Shown here piece by piece: positions 35,880 through 45,599 of a stretch of 64,000 nucleotides of DNA (its first letter is position 1; every line of letters starts with the position of its first letter). Position numbers and translations under genes: made by a program. The stretch spans positions 1 through 64,000 of the forward strand of contig NZ_MKKI01000033.1 of assembly GCF_001942345.1 (NCBI RefSeq), given 5' to 3'. Source of the DNA: Corynebacterium sp. CNJ-954. Lineage in GTDB: Bacteria > Actinomycetota > Actinomycetes > Mycobacteriales > Mycobacteriaceae. A model generated the notes under the pieces. It saw only the letters and a list, made by a program, of their open reading frames with translations, was not told the origin of the DNA and ran no database searches.

Positions 35880-36862
35880 TCAGGCCTGGTAGACCACACG
35901 TCCGACGGTCGTGCCGTCCGCCAGGCGCTGCAGTCCGTCCGGCACCTCGTCGAAGCTGAGATGCTCGCTGACCAGGGGGGCGACCTTGCCTTCGTTCGCC
36001 AGCGCCGTCAGCTCCTCATGGCAGTGGCGCACGGCGGCGGGGTCGAACTTGTTGTACAGGCCCCAGTGCAGGCCGAGGATCGAGTAGTTCTTGATCAGGG
36101 CGTGGTTCAGTGCGACCTCCTGGATCTCACCGCCGGCGAACCCGATCAGGACGATGCGGCCCTCGAAGGCGATGCATTTGGTGGAACGGCGGTAGGTGTC
36201 CCCGCCCACCGGATCGAAGACGACGTCAGCGCCGCGTCCACCGGTCTCCTCCTTCACCACCGCCACGAAGTCCTCGGAGTGGCGGTCGACCACGACGTCC
36301 GCACCCAGCTGGCGGGCGATCTCCGCCTTGTCCGGGCCGCCGACCACACCGATGACGCGTGCGCCGGCAGCTTTGCCGATCTGGATCGCCGCACTGCCCA
36401 CGCCGCCGGCCGCGGCGTGGACGAGCAGTGTCTCACCGGCCTTCAGCTGGGTGCGTCGGTTCAGGGCGAACCATGCCGTCTGGTAGCCGATGAACAGCGA
36501 TGCAGCCTGACCGTCCTCAAGTGACTCGGGCGCGGGGAAACACGTTGCGGCACTCAGGACGGCGTACTCGGCGAAGCGCCGTAGGGAAGTTCCGAGGTGC
36601 CGTAGACGCGGTCACCTAGAGCGAGCCCCTCAACGCCCTCGCCGACGGCGGTGACGTCACCGCAGAGTTCGACACCGGGGGTGAAGGGTAGGTCGGGGCG
36701 TACCTGGTACTTGCCCCGACACATCAGGACGTCGGGGAAATTGGAGGCCGTGGCACGCGTCTTGACCACCACCTGCCCGGGACCGGGCTCCGGGATGTCC
36801 GTCTCGACGGCGGTGAGGACCTGCGACGGCTCACCGAGTTCGGGTACCTGCCATGCTCTCAT
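35880..36862 (-). pseudogene. NADPH:quinone oxidoreductase (MDR family), frameshifted
   Basis: The two halves make one zinc-free quinone reductase of about 327 residues. The N-terminal half starts at ATG 36862 (MRAWQVPELGEPSQVL, GVELCGDVTAVG) and the C-terminal half carries the NADPH loop HAAAGGVGSAAIQIGKAAG and DVVFDPVGGD. At 36573-36577 one base is missing: GGC-GC-TTC should read GCN TTC, after which FAEYAVLSAATCFPAPE continues. The rest is fully conserved, which suggests a very recent loss or a sequencing error. Its ATG shares one base with the SDR stop (TAATG), so the two genes are coupled. Confidence 0.88.
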
Positions 36863-37689
36863 TACTGCTCCTTGCTCTCGATAGTCCGTGCGATCTTGTT
36901 CATGCCTTTGAGCCACCGGTCAGGTGTGGTGGCCCGCTTCGCGTAGTAGTCGGCCACTTCCGGGTGGGGGAGGATGTAGAAGGTGTCACCCTGGAGGGCG
37001 TCCATGACGGTGTCCGCCACCTGCTGCGGCGTGAGGGCTGTGTCCCGGCCGAGCAGCTCCTGGTACGGGCCGGTGCCGGCGAGCATGCGGGTCTGAACCC
37101 CCTGCGGGCAGATGGCCTGGACCACGACACCCTGGTGGCGGTAGGTGGCCGAGAGCCACTCGGCGAAGGCCACGGCACCGTGCTTCGTCGCTGAGTACGC
37201 CGGAGCACCCAGCATGGTCAGCAGGCCCGCCGCTGACGCGGTCACCACGAAACGTCCCCGACCGCGTTCTGCCCAACCCGGCACCAGCAGCCGTGCCGCG
37301 CGGACGTGGGCCATCATGTTGACCTGGACGGAGGTGTCCCAGTCTGCCTCGGCGGCGTCGAGGCCGTGTCCCCGGTCGACTCCCGCGTTGGCGAACCACG
37401 CGTCGATCTCGCCGTAGGCGGCGCGGGCCCGTTCCACGAGGGACGCCACGCCTTCCTCAGAGGCGGCGTCGCCGACGACGACCAGGCTCTCGCCGCCGGC
37501 GTCGATGATCTCCTGGCCGGTCCGTTCCGCGCCGGCTTCGTCGAGGTCGGAGACGACGACCCGGGCACCGTTCCGGGCGAGGTTGCGGGCGATCGCTGCC
37601 CCGATACCGTTACCGGCCCCGGTCACGACGACCGCCGAGCCTTCTGTGGTGAACGCCGTCGTCTGTCCGGCGTTGTGTGCTTCTGTCAT
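36862..37689 (-). CDS. short-chain dehydrogenase/reductase
   Basis: NAD(P)-dependent oxidoreductase of 275 residues. The cofactor loop is VVTGAGNGIG, then NAG in WFANAGVD, Ser in VVTASAAG and the catalytic YSATKHG. The C-terminus (TFYILPHPEVADYYAKRATTPDRWLKGMNKI) is typical of SDRs seen in steroid or fatty-acid degradation gene groups. It is the first gene of a two-gene operon with the quinone reductase and is divergent from a TetR regulator with a clear operator in between. Confidence 0.9.
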   Translation of the reverse strand: MTEAHNAGQTTAFTTEGSAVVVTGAGNGIGAAIARNLARNGARVVVSDLDEAGAERTGQEIIDAGGESLVVVGDAASEEGVASLVERARAAYGEIDAWFANAGVDRGHGLDAAEADWDTSVQVNMMAHVRAARLLVPGWAERGRGRFVVTASAAGLLTMLGAPAYSATKHGAVAFAEWLSATYRHQGVVVQAICPQGVQTRMLAGTGPYQELLGRDTALTPQQVADTVMDALQGDTFYILPHPEVADYYAKRATTPDRWLKGMNKIARTIESKEQ

Positions 37690-37794
37690 CCTGAGTGGTG
37701 TCCTTTCGGGTGCTGTCCGTTCTCGCCGGGACGTGGCCCGAGTGGTGTCCCGGCGGACAGCGGAGTGGTGACCGGGGCAGGTGACCCGCGCGGG

Positions 37795-37821
37795 GTACCT
37801 ACTAAGCAGTCGCTTAGGTAC
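37795..37821. promoter_or_regulatory. TetR-type operator between the SDR operon and tetR
   Basis: GTACCTACTAAGCAGTCGCT then TAGGTAC contains outer arms GTACCT/AGGTAC and inner arms CTAAGC-AGTC-GCTTAG. The AAGC/GCTT core is like operators of TetR regulators of lipid catabolism in actinobacteria. It is 106 bp before the SDR start and 130 bp before tetR. Confidence 0.6.
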
Positions 37822-37950
37822 ACTCTACTGTGCACTGTGATGTCGACCACGTCAACCGTGTACTCATGAGGTGCCCCACTCCATGCCGGAGTTGCCCGCC
37901 AGCGTTGCAGGAAGAACCGACAATGACGCCGTCCGAGGGAGAAGACGACA

Positions 37951-38565
37951 GTGACTGAAGGCAAGAGCGACGACAATCCGACTGCCCGTACCGCCGGTGC
38001 CAGGGACCGGCTTCTGTCGGCCGCCGCGGAAGCGTTCGCCGACCGTGGCTTTCACGGCACCACCACCCGCGACATCGCGGGGGCCGCGGGGATGAGCCCG
38101 GCAGCGGTCTACGTCCACTTCCCGTCGAAGGAGGAGTTGCTGTACCAGCTCATGCACGACGGGCACCTGCAGACACTGGAGGTGATGGACGATGCGGATC
38201 TCCCGGAGGCCCCGGCCCCGCAGCGGTTGGCGTCGGTGATGTCCGCCTTCGCCCGCTACCACGCGCTCGAACACACCGGGGCGAGGGTGGTGAACTACGA
38301 ACTGGCGTCACTGTCAGCCGAGCATGCTGTGGTGGTGTCCGCCTTGCGGCGCGAGGTCACGGCACGTCTACGGGACATCGTGGATGCCGGTGTCGCAGAG
38401 GGCGAGTTCCGCACACCGGACTCGCGGACCTGCACGGAAGCGCTGTTGTCGATGGGGGTCGACATCGCGCGGTGGTACCGTGACGGCGTCTACATCAGCC
38501 CGGACGAGATCGCGGACTTCTACGCGCAGCTGGCGCTGCGCTGTGTGGGGCGCGACCTCGAGTGA
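37951..38565 (+). CDS. TetR family transcriptional regulator
   Basis: 204 residues, GTG start (VTEGKSDDN). The DNA-binding region is ARDRLLSAAAEAFADRGFHGTTTRDIAGAAGMSPAAVYVHFPSKEELLYQLM. The C-terminal half (ALEHTGARVVNYELASLSAEH and the DIARWYRDGVYISPDEIADFYAQLALR stretch) is like the KstR2/FadR group that senses acyl-CoA thioesters. Divergent from the SDR/quinone reductase operon. The most likely role is repression of that operon and possibly of the nearby acyl-CoA ligase. Confidence 0.92.
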   Translation: MTEGKSDDNPTARTAGARDRLLSAAAEAFADRGFHGTTTRDIAGAAGMSPAAVYVHFPSKEELLYQLMHDGHLQTLEVMDDADLPEAPAPQRLASVMSAFARYHALEHTGARVVNYELASLSAEHAVVVSALRREVTARLRDIVDAGVAEGEFRTPDSRTCTEALLSMGVDIARWYRDGVYISPDEIADFYAQLALRCVGRDLE

Positions 38566-38590
38566 CACCCGGACGAGGGCGGGCAGCGGG

Positions 38591-39019
38591 TCAGGGCTGG
38601 TCGCCGGAGGAGACGTTCACCATCCAGGAGACCCCGAACTTGTCGCGGACCTGGCCGAACCAGTCGCCCCACATCTGCTTCTCGAGAGGGAGTACGACGG
38701 TGCCGCCGGCGGACAGTCCCTCGAACCAGCCGGCGACCTTGTCGTACTCACCGGCATCGCCGCCGATGCAGAGGTCGACCGGAGGCGCGTCGAATTCACG
38801 CGGATCGGTGTCTGCGGTGTCACAGGCCATGAACGTCCACCCGTCAGGGGTCTCCAGGTGGCCGTGCATCAACAGGGGCTCACGTTCCGGCGTGTCGGCA
38901 GCTCCTGCCTGGCCGAAGGTGAGGGTGTCTGCCTTGCCGCCGAAGACCTCGGCATAGAAGGCCAGGGCATCCGCGGCAGTGTCGCGGAACTTAAGGTAGG
39001 GGTTGAGCCAGGTGGACAT
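38591..39019 (-). CDS. VOC family protein (PhnB/glyoxalase-like)
   Basis: 142-residue protein of the vicinal-oxygen-chelate superfamily, PhnB subgroup: WLNPYLKFRDTAADALAFYAEVFGG at the N-terminus and WGDWFGQVRDKFGVSWMVNV at the C-terminus. ATG 39019 follows GAGG at normal spacing. It is divergent from the acyl-CoA ligase gene. PhnB-type proteins have diverse or unknown functions. Two CACCACGAG copies lie in the leader. Confidence 0.88.
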   Translation of the reverse strand: MSTWLNPYLKFRDTAADALAFYAEVFGGKADTLTFGQAGAADTPEREPLLMHGHLETPDGWTFMACDTADTDPREFDAPPVDLCIGGDAGEYDKVAGWFEGLSAGGTVVLPLEKQMWGDWFGQVRDKFGVSWMVNVSSGDQP

Positions 39020-39109
39020 GACGGTGACCTCTCGGTGGTGGTGTCTGCGTCGTGGGGCTGTGGGCACCACGAGCACCACGAGCACAGGGGGTGACCTATG
39101 TTACAGGCG

Positions 39110-39115
39110 TAACCT
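39110..39115 (+). promoter_or_regulatory. -10 element, leaderless promoter of the acyl-CoA ligase gene
   Basis: TAACCT ends 8 nt before the ATG at 39124 and no Shine-Dalgarno site is seen. Confidence 0.4.
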
Positions 39116-39123
39116 GACACAGT

Positions 39124-40835
39124 ATGGACGACAGCAACAGCCACAGGACCTGGCGGCAGTACTACCCCGAATGGACCAGCCCGGAACTGGAGTACGACGG
39201 GGCCGGGGAGCGTACTCTCGCGGCCGTCTTCGACCACGCGGTGACGACATGGCCGGACCGTGCCGCCATGACGTTCTTCGGCTCCACCCTCACGTACGCC
39301 GACTATGGACGACAGGTCCGCAAGGCGGCGTCGATGCTGCACAACCGCGGTGTCCGGAAGGGTGACCGCGTGGCGATCGCGCTGCCGAACTGTCCGCAGG
39401 CGCTGATCAGCTTCTACGCCGTGCTGTCGTTGGGGGCGACCGCCACGCTGCACAACCCGCTCTACACCGCCCGCGAACTCGCCGTCGCGTTCAAGGACCA
39501 CGGTGCGAAGGTCGGCATCTTCTGGGACAAGGCTGTGGAGGTCGCCCGCGAACTGCGTACTGTCGCCCCGCTCGAGCAGATCATCCCGGTCACCGTCACC
39601 CGCGCGATGCCGGTCTACCTGCGCGTGGCGCTGAAGCTTCCGGTCAAGCCCGTCAGGGCCATGCGTGACAAACTGCAGGGCAGTACCGACGGGCTCACCG
39701 AATGGTCCGACCTGGTCAAGGACGCCTCCGAATCCGAGGGCCGTGCGTTGATCGAGACGGCGGAGGTGGAGCCCTCCGATCCGGCCATCGTGCTGTACAC
39801 CTCGGGCACCACAGGGACGCCGAAGGGTGCGGCGCTGTCGCACGCCAACCTCTGCGCCAACATCATCCAGGGGGTCGCCTGGGTTCCGGAGCTGGGGCAG
39901 AGAGCGGAGCCTGAGCGGATGCTCGCCGCGCTGCCGATCTTCCACGCCTACGGGCTGACGATGAACATCACCCTCGCTCCGCTGATCGGCGGCACCGTGG
40001 TGCTGTTGCCGGCACCGGAGAAGCCCCTGCTGGCCTCGGCGATGAAGAAACAGAAGCCACCTGGGTCCCGGGGGTACCTGCCCTCTACCAGACGATCATG
40101 GACATCGCGGAGAAGCAGAAGATCGACATCTCCGGGGTCAAGGCCAGCTTCTCCGGTGCCTCCGGGTTGCCGGTGGAACTGGTGAAACGCTGGGAGAACA
40201 TGACCGGTGGACTCCTGGTCGAAGGGTACGGACTCACGGAGACCTCACCGATCGTGATCGGCAACCCGATGAGTACCGACCGTCGGCCCGGATACGTGGG
40301 CATCCCGTTCCCGGACACCGATGTGCGGGTGGTCGACCAGGACGACCCCACCCGCGAACTCCCCGACGGTGAGGCCGGCGAGCTGGTGGTGAAGGGACCG
40401 CAGGTCTTCGGCGGCTACCTCAACCGTCCGGACGCCAATGAGAAGGCCTTCGTGGACGGTTGGTTCCGTACCGGGGACATGGCGGTGAAGGAGTCCGACG
40501 GTTTCGTCAAGATCGTCTCGCGCATCAAGGAGATGATCGTGACCGGCGGGTTCAACGTCTACCCGGCAGAGGTGGAGGAGGTGCTCACCGAGCACCCGTC
40601 CATCGCCCAGGCCAGTGTCGTGGGCCTACCGCGTGACGACGGTTCGGAGACCGTCGCCGCCGGCATCGTCCTGGAGGACGGTGCCCGGTTGGACGAGGAG
40701 GTGCTCAAGGAGCACTGCAGGGAGGGGTTGGCCCGCTACAAGGTGCCACGGGTCTTCCAGGTGTTCGATGAACTGCCCTCCGACCAGTTGGGGAAGGTCC
40801 GCCGGGTGGAGGTGCGGGAGCAGATGCTGGGGTAG
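39124..40835 (+). pseudogene. long-chain fatty-acid-CoA ligase, frameshifted
   Basis: Both halves of a roughly 570-residue FadD-type ligase are present and well conserved. The first half (39124 on) has the ATP motif IVLYTSGTTGTPKGAALSH and FHAYGLTMN. The second half has GYGLTETSP, WFRTGDMA, IKEMIVTGGFNVYPAEVEEV and QLGKVRRVEV. At 40057-40058 one base is missing: AAG-CC-ACC should be AAG CCN ACC (KPTWVPGVPALYQTIMDI). A CCC to CC loss restores it. Either a fresh mutation or a sequence error. It is near the TetR/SDR group and would activate a fatty acid for beta-oxidation. Confidence 0.88.
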
Positions 40836-40877
40836 CAGGGACATCTCCGGTCCCGGGCTCCTTCTCACCCGCTGACG

Positions 40878-40920
40878 CAGCAACCCCAGAGGTTGGTCCC
40901 ACCGACCTGCGGGGTTGCTG
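40878..40920. terminator. long hairpin terminator between acyl-CoA ligase and ABC genes
   Basis: CAGCAACCCC (40878-40887) pairs with GGGGTTGCTG (40911-40920), and the interior AGGTTGGT/ACCGACCT extends the stem with one mismatch. It lies between convergent genes and can serve both. Confidence 0.8.
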
Positions 40921-41013
40921 GGCGCCGCAGGAGTCGTTGCAGTCATTCCGGCGGGTGCATACTCCTCCCGAAGGCTCCGGGAGGGGTGTGGCCCGCCACA
41001 CGGTGTCACGGAG

Positions 41014-42762
41014 TCACGGAGCCTGCATCTGCCACGCATCCCACAGCCGTGAGTAGTGGCCGTCGCGGGCCAGGAGATCGGTGTGCGTCCCGGACTCGGC
41101 GATCGCTCCGTCGTCGAGCACCACCACCAGGTCAGCGTCGCGGGCCTGGGAGAGTTGGTGGGCGACGATGACGGATGTCCTCCCGGCCGTGACCGCGTTC
41201 ACCGCAGCGTCCAGCAGGGAGAGGGCGTCGCCGGCCCCGGCATGGGCGGTGGCTTCGTCGAGGACGATGACCGGCGGATCGGCGAGAAGCACGCGGGCCA
41301 GCGCCAGCAGCTGGATCACCGACTCGTCGAGTGGACCGGTGTCATCGAGGGTGACCCTCTCTCCACGGTCCGGTGCCACGGCCCTCAGCGCCGCGAGGAG
41401 TTCGGCGTCCGTCGCGTCCGGCGCGGCGAGCCGCAGGTTGTCCGCCACCGACTGCGAGAACTGGTGGAGTTCCTGGGTGACCAGCGCACAGGCAGGCGAC
41501 CCCTCCACAGTGACAGCATTGTCGGCGGGAACATCGCCAACGGTGACGCTGCCCTGGTCGGGTCGTAATGCACCGGCGATGAGGCGCGCGAGCGTCGACT
41601 TCCCGGACCCGGAGGCACCGACCAACACAACCCGCCGTCCGGCGGGGATTGAGAGCGAGACCCGGTCGAGGACCACGCCGGTGCCGTTGTACCGGAACGA
41701 GATGTCCCTGATCTCCACTGGTAGAGGCAGCCTTCCGGCGCAGTCCGCGACGGTCTGTGGTTCGTGGACGGAGCGGGGAGCCACCAGAACGCCGACGAGC
41801 CGGGCCAGTCCCACCTCCGCCCGCTGAAGATCGTCGATGCCGGCCAGCAGGACACTCACCGGGGTGAAAATCCGCTGGAAGAATAGCGCTCCAGCCGTTG
41901 CCGCCCCCACAGTGAGTGCCCCGGCGTCGACCCGCCAGAACCCCACGCAGAGGACGGCGGCGAGACCGAGGAACTCCGCGGTATTCAGGCCGCCGTTGAA
42001 GACGTTGCGCACCTTCGTCGCCGCACGGCCGATCTCCACGGCGGCGAGACTCCGCGCGGCGATGAGGCCCAGGCGTGCGTCTTCCTCGGCGTGCGCGCAC
42101 ACCGTCTGCGCGCCGTTGACAGTCTCGATCAGTGCCTGGCCGCGTTCGGCGTCCATCCGTTGTTGACGGACGTACAACGGCCGCGACCTCCGCAGAAAGA
42201 CCACACCGGAGAGAAGTTGGACGGGGACGGCCACCAGTGCCGCCAGCGCCAGCCACGGATCCAGTACGGCGAACCCCAGTGCGGTGACCAGCAGAGTGAA
42301 CAGCGACTGGGTGGTGCGTGGAAGGACCTCGGTGACTGCGGTGGTCACGGATTCGACGTCGCCGGTAATGCGCGAGACCACATCCGAGCTACCTGCGTTC
42401 TCCACGTCGGTGGTGTCCAGATTCACCGCGGCCTCGAGGACGTCTTCCCGCAACCCTGCCAACACCGCCTGCAACGTGCGTACCAGAAGACGCCCACCCC
42501 ACAGGACGAGTATGGCGGCGACAACGCCGGCCACCACGATCCCGCTGACAGTGAACGCGACACGTCCCAGGCCACGCCCGTCGATGACGTCGTCGACGAT
42601 GCGTCCCTGCAGGACGGGGACCACGAGAGCAGCGGCGGAGCCGACGGTGAAAGCTGCGACTGCGACGGCCAGCGCCCCCAGCCGGCCACCCAGCAACGAG
42701 CCGACCGTGCGGAGTGTCTGCCGGACGGTGGCCTCGGGGAGGCAGGACCCCACCGCGCTCAC
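41014..42762 (-). CDS. ABC exporter-fold half-transporter with degenerate signature motif
   Basis: Membrane domain plus ATPase in one 582-residue chain (type IV/exporter fold). Six hydrophobic helices fill about residues 25-300. In the ATPase the Walker A GASGSGKST (about 380-388), Q-loop VTQELHQF, Walker B VIVLDEATAHA and H-loop VAHQLSQ are intact. The signature, however, reads LDESVIQLLALAR instead of LSGGQ, and the D-loop is AGAGDA. It overlaps its partner gene by 4 bp (GTGA) and must form a heterodimer with it. Setting suggests iron-siderophore transport, like IrtAB or YbtPQ, but this is inference. Confidence 0.9.
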   Translation of the reverse strand: MSAVGSCLPEATVRQTLRTVGSLLGGRLGALAVAVAAFTVGSAAALVVPVLQGRIVDDVIDGRGLGRVAFTVSGIVVAGVVAAILVLWGGRLLVRTLQAVLAGLREDVLEAAVNLDTTDVENAGSSDVVSRITGDVESVTTAVTEVLPRTTQSLFTLLVTALGFAVLDPWLALAALVAVPVQLLSGVVFLRRSRPLYVRQQRMDAERGQALIETVNGAQTVCAHAEEDARLGLIAARSLAAVEIGRAATKVRNVFNGGLNTAEFLGLAAVLCVGFWRVDAGALTVGAATAGALFFQRIFTPVSVLLAGIDDLQRAEVGLARLVGVLVAPRSVHEPQTVADCAGRLPLPVEIRDISFRYNGTGVVLDRVSLSIPAGRRVVLVGASGSGKSTLARLIAGALRPDQGSVTVGDVPADNAVTVEGSPACALVTQELHQFSQSVADNLRLAAPDATDAELLAALRAVAPDRGERVTLDDTGPLDESVIQLLALARVLLADPPVIVLDEATAHAGAGDALSLLDAAVNAVTAGRTSVIVAHQLSQARDADLVVVLDDGAIAESGTHTDLLARDGHYSRLWDAWQMQAP

Positions 42763-44392
42763 AGGTCCACCACCGTGTCACAGTGGCCGAGGACCATACG
42801 GTCGGACGACACCATCAGCACGGCCCGGGATCCGTCGCGACGGGCGTGCGAGACAATCCCGGCAGCCACGTTCCGGGACGTCACCGGGTCCAGGGATATC
42901 GTCGGCTCGTCGAGGACGAGGACGGGGCCGGCCGTATGGAGGGCGCGCGCCAATACGACCCGCTGGCGTTGTCCCCCGGAGAGTCGGCGGCCGTCTTCCC
43001 CGATGGCGGCCTCGGCGGACCCCAGGTGACCGATCACGTCGTCGAGCGCGGTGGCGGCCACGATGTCAGGATCTGCCGCGTCGTCCGTGAAGGTCACGTT
43101 TTCCCGGAGGGAGCCGGTGAACAGGGTCGCGCCCCGAGGCGGCACGGTGACCGTGTGCCGCCACGCCTCCGGGCCCAGATCGAGGGCGTCCACTCCGCCG
43201 AGGAAGAGTTCGCCACGGCGCGGGGCGGTACGGAATCCGAGGAGATCCGTCACCCGCCGCGCGTCTGTGGCGTCCGTGACGTGCAGGCCGACAACATCGC
43301 CGGGAACCACCGTCATTGTGGTGCCCGAGTCCGTCATCCAGGTCAGTTCAGTACCGGTGGGGGCGAGAGCGCCCGACGTGTCCCTCGCGCCGGGAAGCAG
43401 GAACTCCCCGGAGAGGAACTCCTGCAGTCGTGCCGCCGAGGCGCGTTTATAGGCCCAGTTCGCGCCGAACGTCCCGATGTGCGCCAGCGAGGCCTTGAGG
43501 AACTGTGCCAACCCGATCACCGTCACCAGTTCGCCGGGGGTGATAACCCCGTTGACGGTCATCCATCCGGCGGCGAAGGTCAGCAGTGCCAGATAGAGCA
43601 GTGACACGATGTCACTGACCGCGTCGTAGCTGCGGAGTGAGACCGCCGAGGCGACCGCGGCGTTGCGAGACCGTGTGCTGGCCTGCCGGTAACGCCGTAC
43701 GATCTCGCCCTGTGCCCGCAGCCCACGGAGGATGCGGAGGCCCACCATGCGTCGGTGGCGACGTCACTGGCTGCGGCGACGGCGCGTTGTTCGCTCCGCC
43801 CGCGGTAGAACATCGGTCGGGCGAGTCGCTGCATGAGGAACAGGACCGCGACAGCACCACCGAGGACCCCGATGCCCAACGGGACGGAGATGACCAGCAG
43901 GGCGCCGGTGGCGGCGACGAGCCCGGCCACCGTGGCGAGTTGCTGGGCGATGCTCCAGGCGACACCGGCCACCTGGAACGTGTCGTTCGTGGTGATGGAG
44001 AGTGTCTCGCCAGTGGGACGGGGAACGTGGCGACGGGCGTGGAGGACCCGGCCCACCGCGAGTTGTCGCAGGTCGTGCTCGGCGTGGCCGTAGACCCGCA
44101 CCATGCCGAGCATCGCCCGCTGGTAGGCCAGCGACATCAGCAGGAAGGCTCCGGCCAGGACACCGAGCCAGGTGACCAGGGCATGGAGGTCGCCGGGCAT
44201 GACCGCCCGGTCGATGATGACACCGATGAGCACGGGGACGGCCGCCTCGCCGAGATCGTGGACGATCAGTCCGCCGGTGCAGAGCGCGAGGCGCCCGGCG
44301 CGTCTGTCACGTGTCAGCGCGATGCGCAGAATCTGCCTGGTGGTGACGGTGCTGGGGTCCTCCGGCAGGTGGGTGTTCGGTGGGGTCCGCAT
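42759..44392 (-). pseudogene. ABC exporter-fold half-transporter with degenerate Walker A, frameshifted
   Basis: Partner subunit, about 544 residues if the frame is restored. The N-terminal membrane half (from ATG 44392, MRTPPNTHLPEDPS) ends in ASDVATDA. One base is missing at 43748-43749 (GAC-GC-ATG), after which MVGLRILRGLRAQGEIVRRYRQAS continues. The ATPase has an intact signature LSGGQRQRVVLARAL and Walker B VLVLDEPTISLDP, but the Walker A position reads GLHVTDATDARRV with no Lys-Ser/Thr. The Q-loop (VTVPPRG) and the H-loop (VSSDRM) are also lost. This mirrors the opposite loss in the partner. Confidence 0.88.
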
Positions 44393-44553
44393 GACAGTTC
44401 ACGCTAGGGACGCCGGGAAAGTCCGGGAGGACGAGAGTTGTCGTGCAGCGGACACTGCGTCGGCAGCATTGTCTTGTCCCGCCGTTCTGTCCGTTCAGCG
44501 ACCCAGACTGACCGAACCGCAAAGGGTACCCTCAGTAAAATTCGCCGCATATG

Positions 44554-44565
44554 CCGGATATCCGG
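44554..44565. promoter_or_regulatory. palindrome CCGGATATCCGG before a binding-protein gene
   Basis: Perfect 12-bp palindrome 27 bp before the lipoprotein start at 44592, in the 199-bp gap divergent from the ABC genes. It could be a regulator site. A KpnI-type GGGTACCC palindrome lies about 30 bp upstream. Confidence 0.35.
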
Positions 44566-44591
44566 TAGATCCGTGAACGAGAGGAACAGCG

Positions 44592-45569
44592 ATGCAGTCA
44601 GTCCGTACCACAGGCCGCCGTGCGGTCGTAGCCCTGCTGACCGGAGCCGCCGTCCTGACGGCCGCGGCTTGTGGGACGTCCGCCGACGGGCAGGACGCCG
44701 ACGGACGTCGCACAGTCGACAGCGCGTACGGTCAGGTCGAGGTTCCGGACGACCCCGAGCGTGTCGTCGCCGTCTCGTACGACACCCCGTGGCAACTCAA
44801 ATCCCTGGACGTCACACCGGTGGGTGCCCAGGACTACGGTGACTACTCCCAGGGTTTCACCGACGAGCAGATGGAGTTCGTGGAGCAGGCTGACCCGGTC
44901 GGGAAGTTCTTCGACCTGGATATCGAGGCGGTGGCGGCCGCTGAACCCGACGTGATCGTCGGTGATGTCCTCGAGATCGACGAGGACATCTACACGAAGC
45001 TCTCCGAGATTGCCCCGACCGTCATTGTTGAAGGGGAGACCCGGGGGGACTGGAAGACCATCGTCGGTGAGATCGCTGCCGCGGTCGGCGCCGAGGACGC
45101 TCTCGCGGAGACGACGGCGGCCTATGAGAAACGGCTGGGGGAACTACAGGACGAGTACCGTGACGTGCTCGACACGTACTCCTTCGCCTCGATCGGGCCG
45201 ATGGCGGATTCCGCGAACTTCTACATCAACTACCCTTCCGGGATCCTGGGCGCGGTGTACGAGGAGATCGGCATGCGCACGGCGCCCTCGGTCCCGACCG
45301 GTGAGTTCCCTAAAGGCTGGGAGGAATACTCCACCGAGAAGATCGGCGAACTGCTCGGCGAGGCCGACGTTGTCCTCGTCCCCGTCCTCGCGGACGGGAC
45401 AGTGGACCCGGTCATGCAGGAGATCATCGACAGTCCGCTGTTCCGGCAGCTGAAGGCTGCACAGGACGACCATGTCGTCCGCATTGACGGGCTTGTCACC
45501 GACTACGAGTCTGCGACGGCGTATCTCGACGTCATCGATGACAAGGTCCTCGCGCCGCTGCAGGACTGA
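44592..45569 (+). CDS. iron-siderophore-type ABC substrate-binding lipoprotein
   Basis: Lipid-anchored binding protein, 325 residues, with a signal and lipobox LTAAACGTS (Cys about 28). The PBP domain shows VPDDPERVVAVSYDTPWQLKSLDV and AAEPDVIVGDVLEIDEDIYTKLSEIAPTVIV, the FecB/FepB class. ATG 44592 has GAGAGGAA upstream. It is divergent from the ABC heterodimer and first of a rightward pair of binding proteins. Likely ligand: a ferric siderophore or heme-like chelate. Confidence 0.92.
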   Translation: MQSVRTTGRRAVVALLTGAAVLTAAACGTSADGQDADGRRTVDSAYGQVEVPDDPERVVAVSYDTPWQLKSLDVTPVGAQDYGDYSQGFTDEQMEFVEQADPVGKFFDLDIEAVAAAEPDVIVGDVLEIDEDIYTKLSEIAPTVIVEGETRGDWKTIVGEIAAAVGAEDALAETTAAYEKRLGELQDEYRDVLDTYSFASIGPMADSANFYINYPSGILGAVYEEIGMRTAPSVPTGEFPKGWEEYSTEKIGELLGEADVVLVPVLADGTVDPVMQEIIDSPLFRQLKAAQDDHVVRIDGLVTDYESATAYLDVIDDKVLAPLQD

Positions 45570-45599
45570 TCCCCACCACCCTCCCCGATCGGAGCAATC

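Noticed and set aside
44521..44539. AAAGGGTACCCTCAGTAAA as a second DtxR box
   Set aside because: Only about 11 of 19 consensus positions match and the symmetry centre is wrong. The GGGTACCC core may be unrelated.
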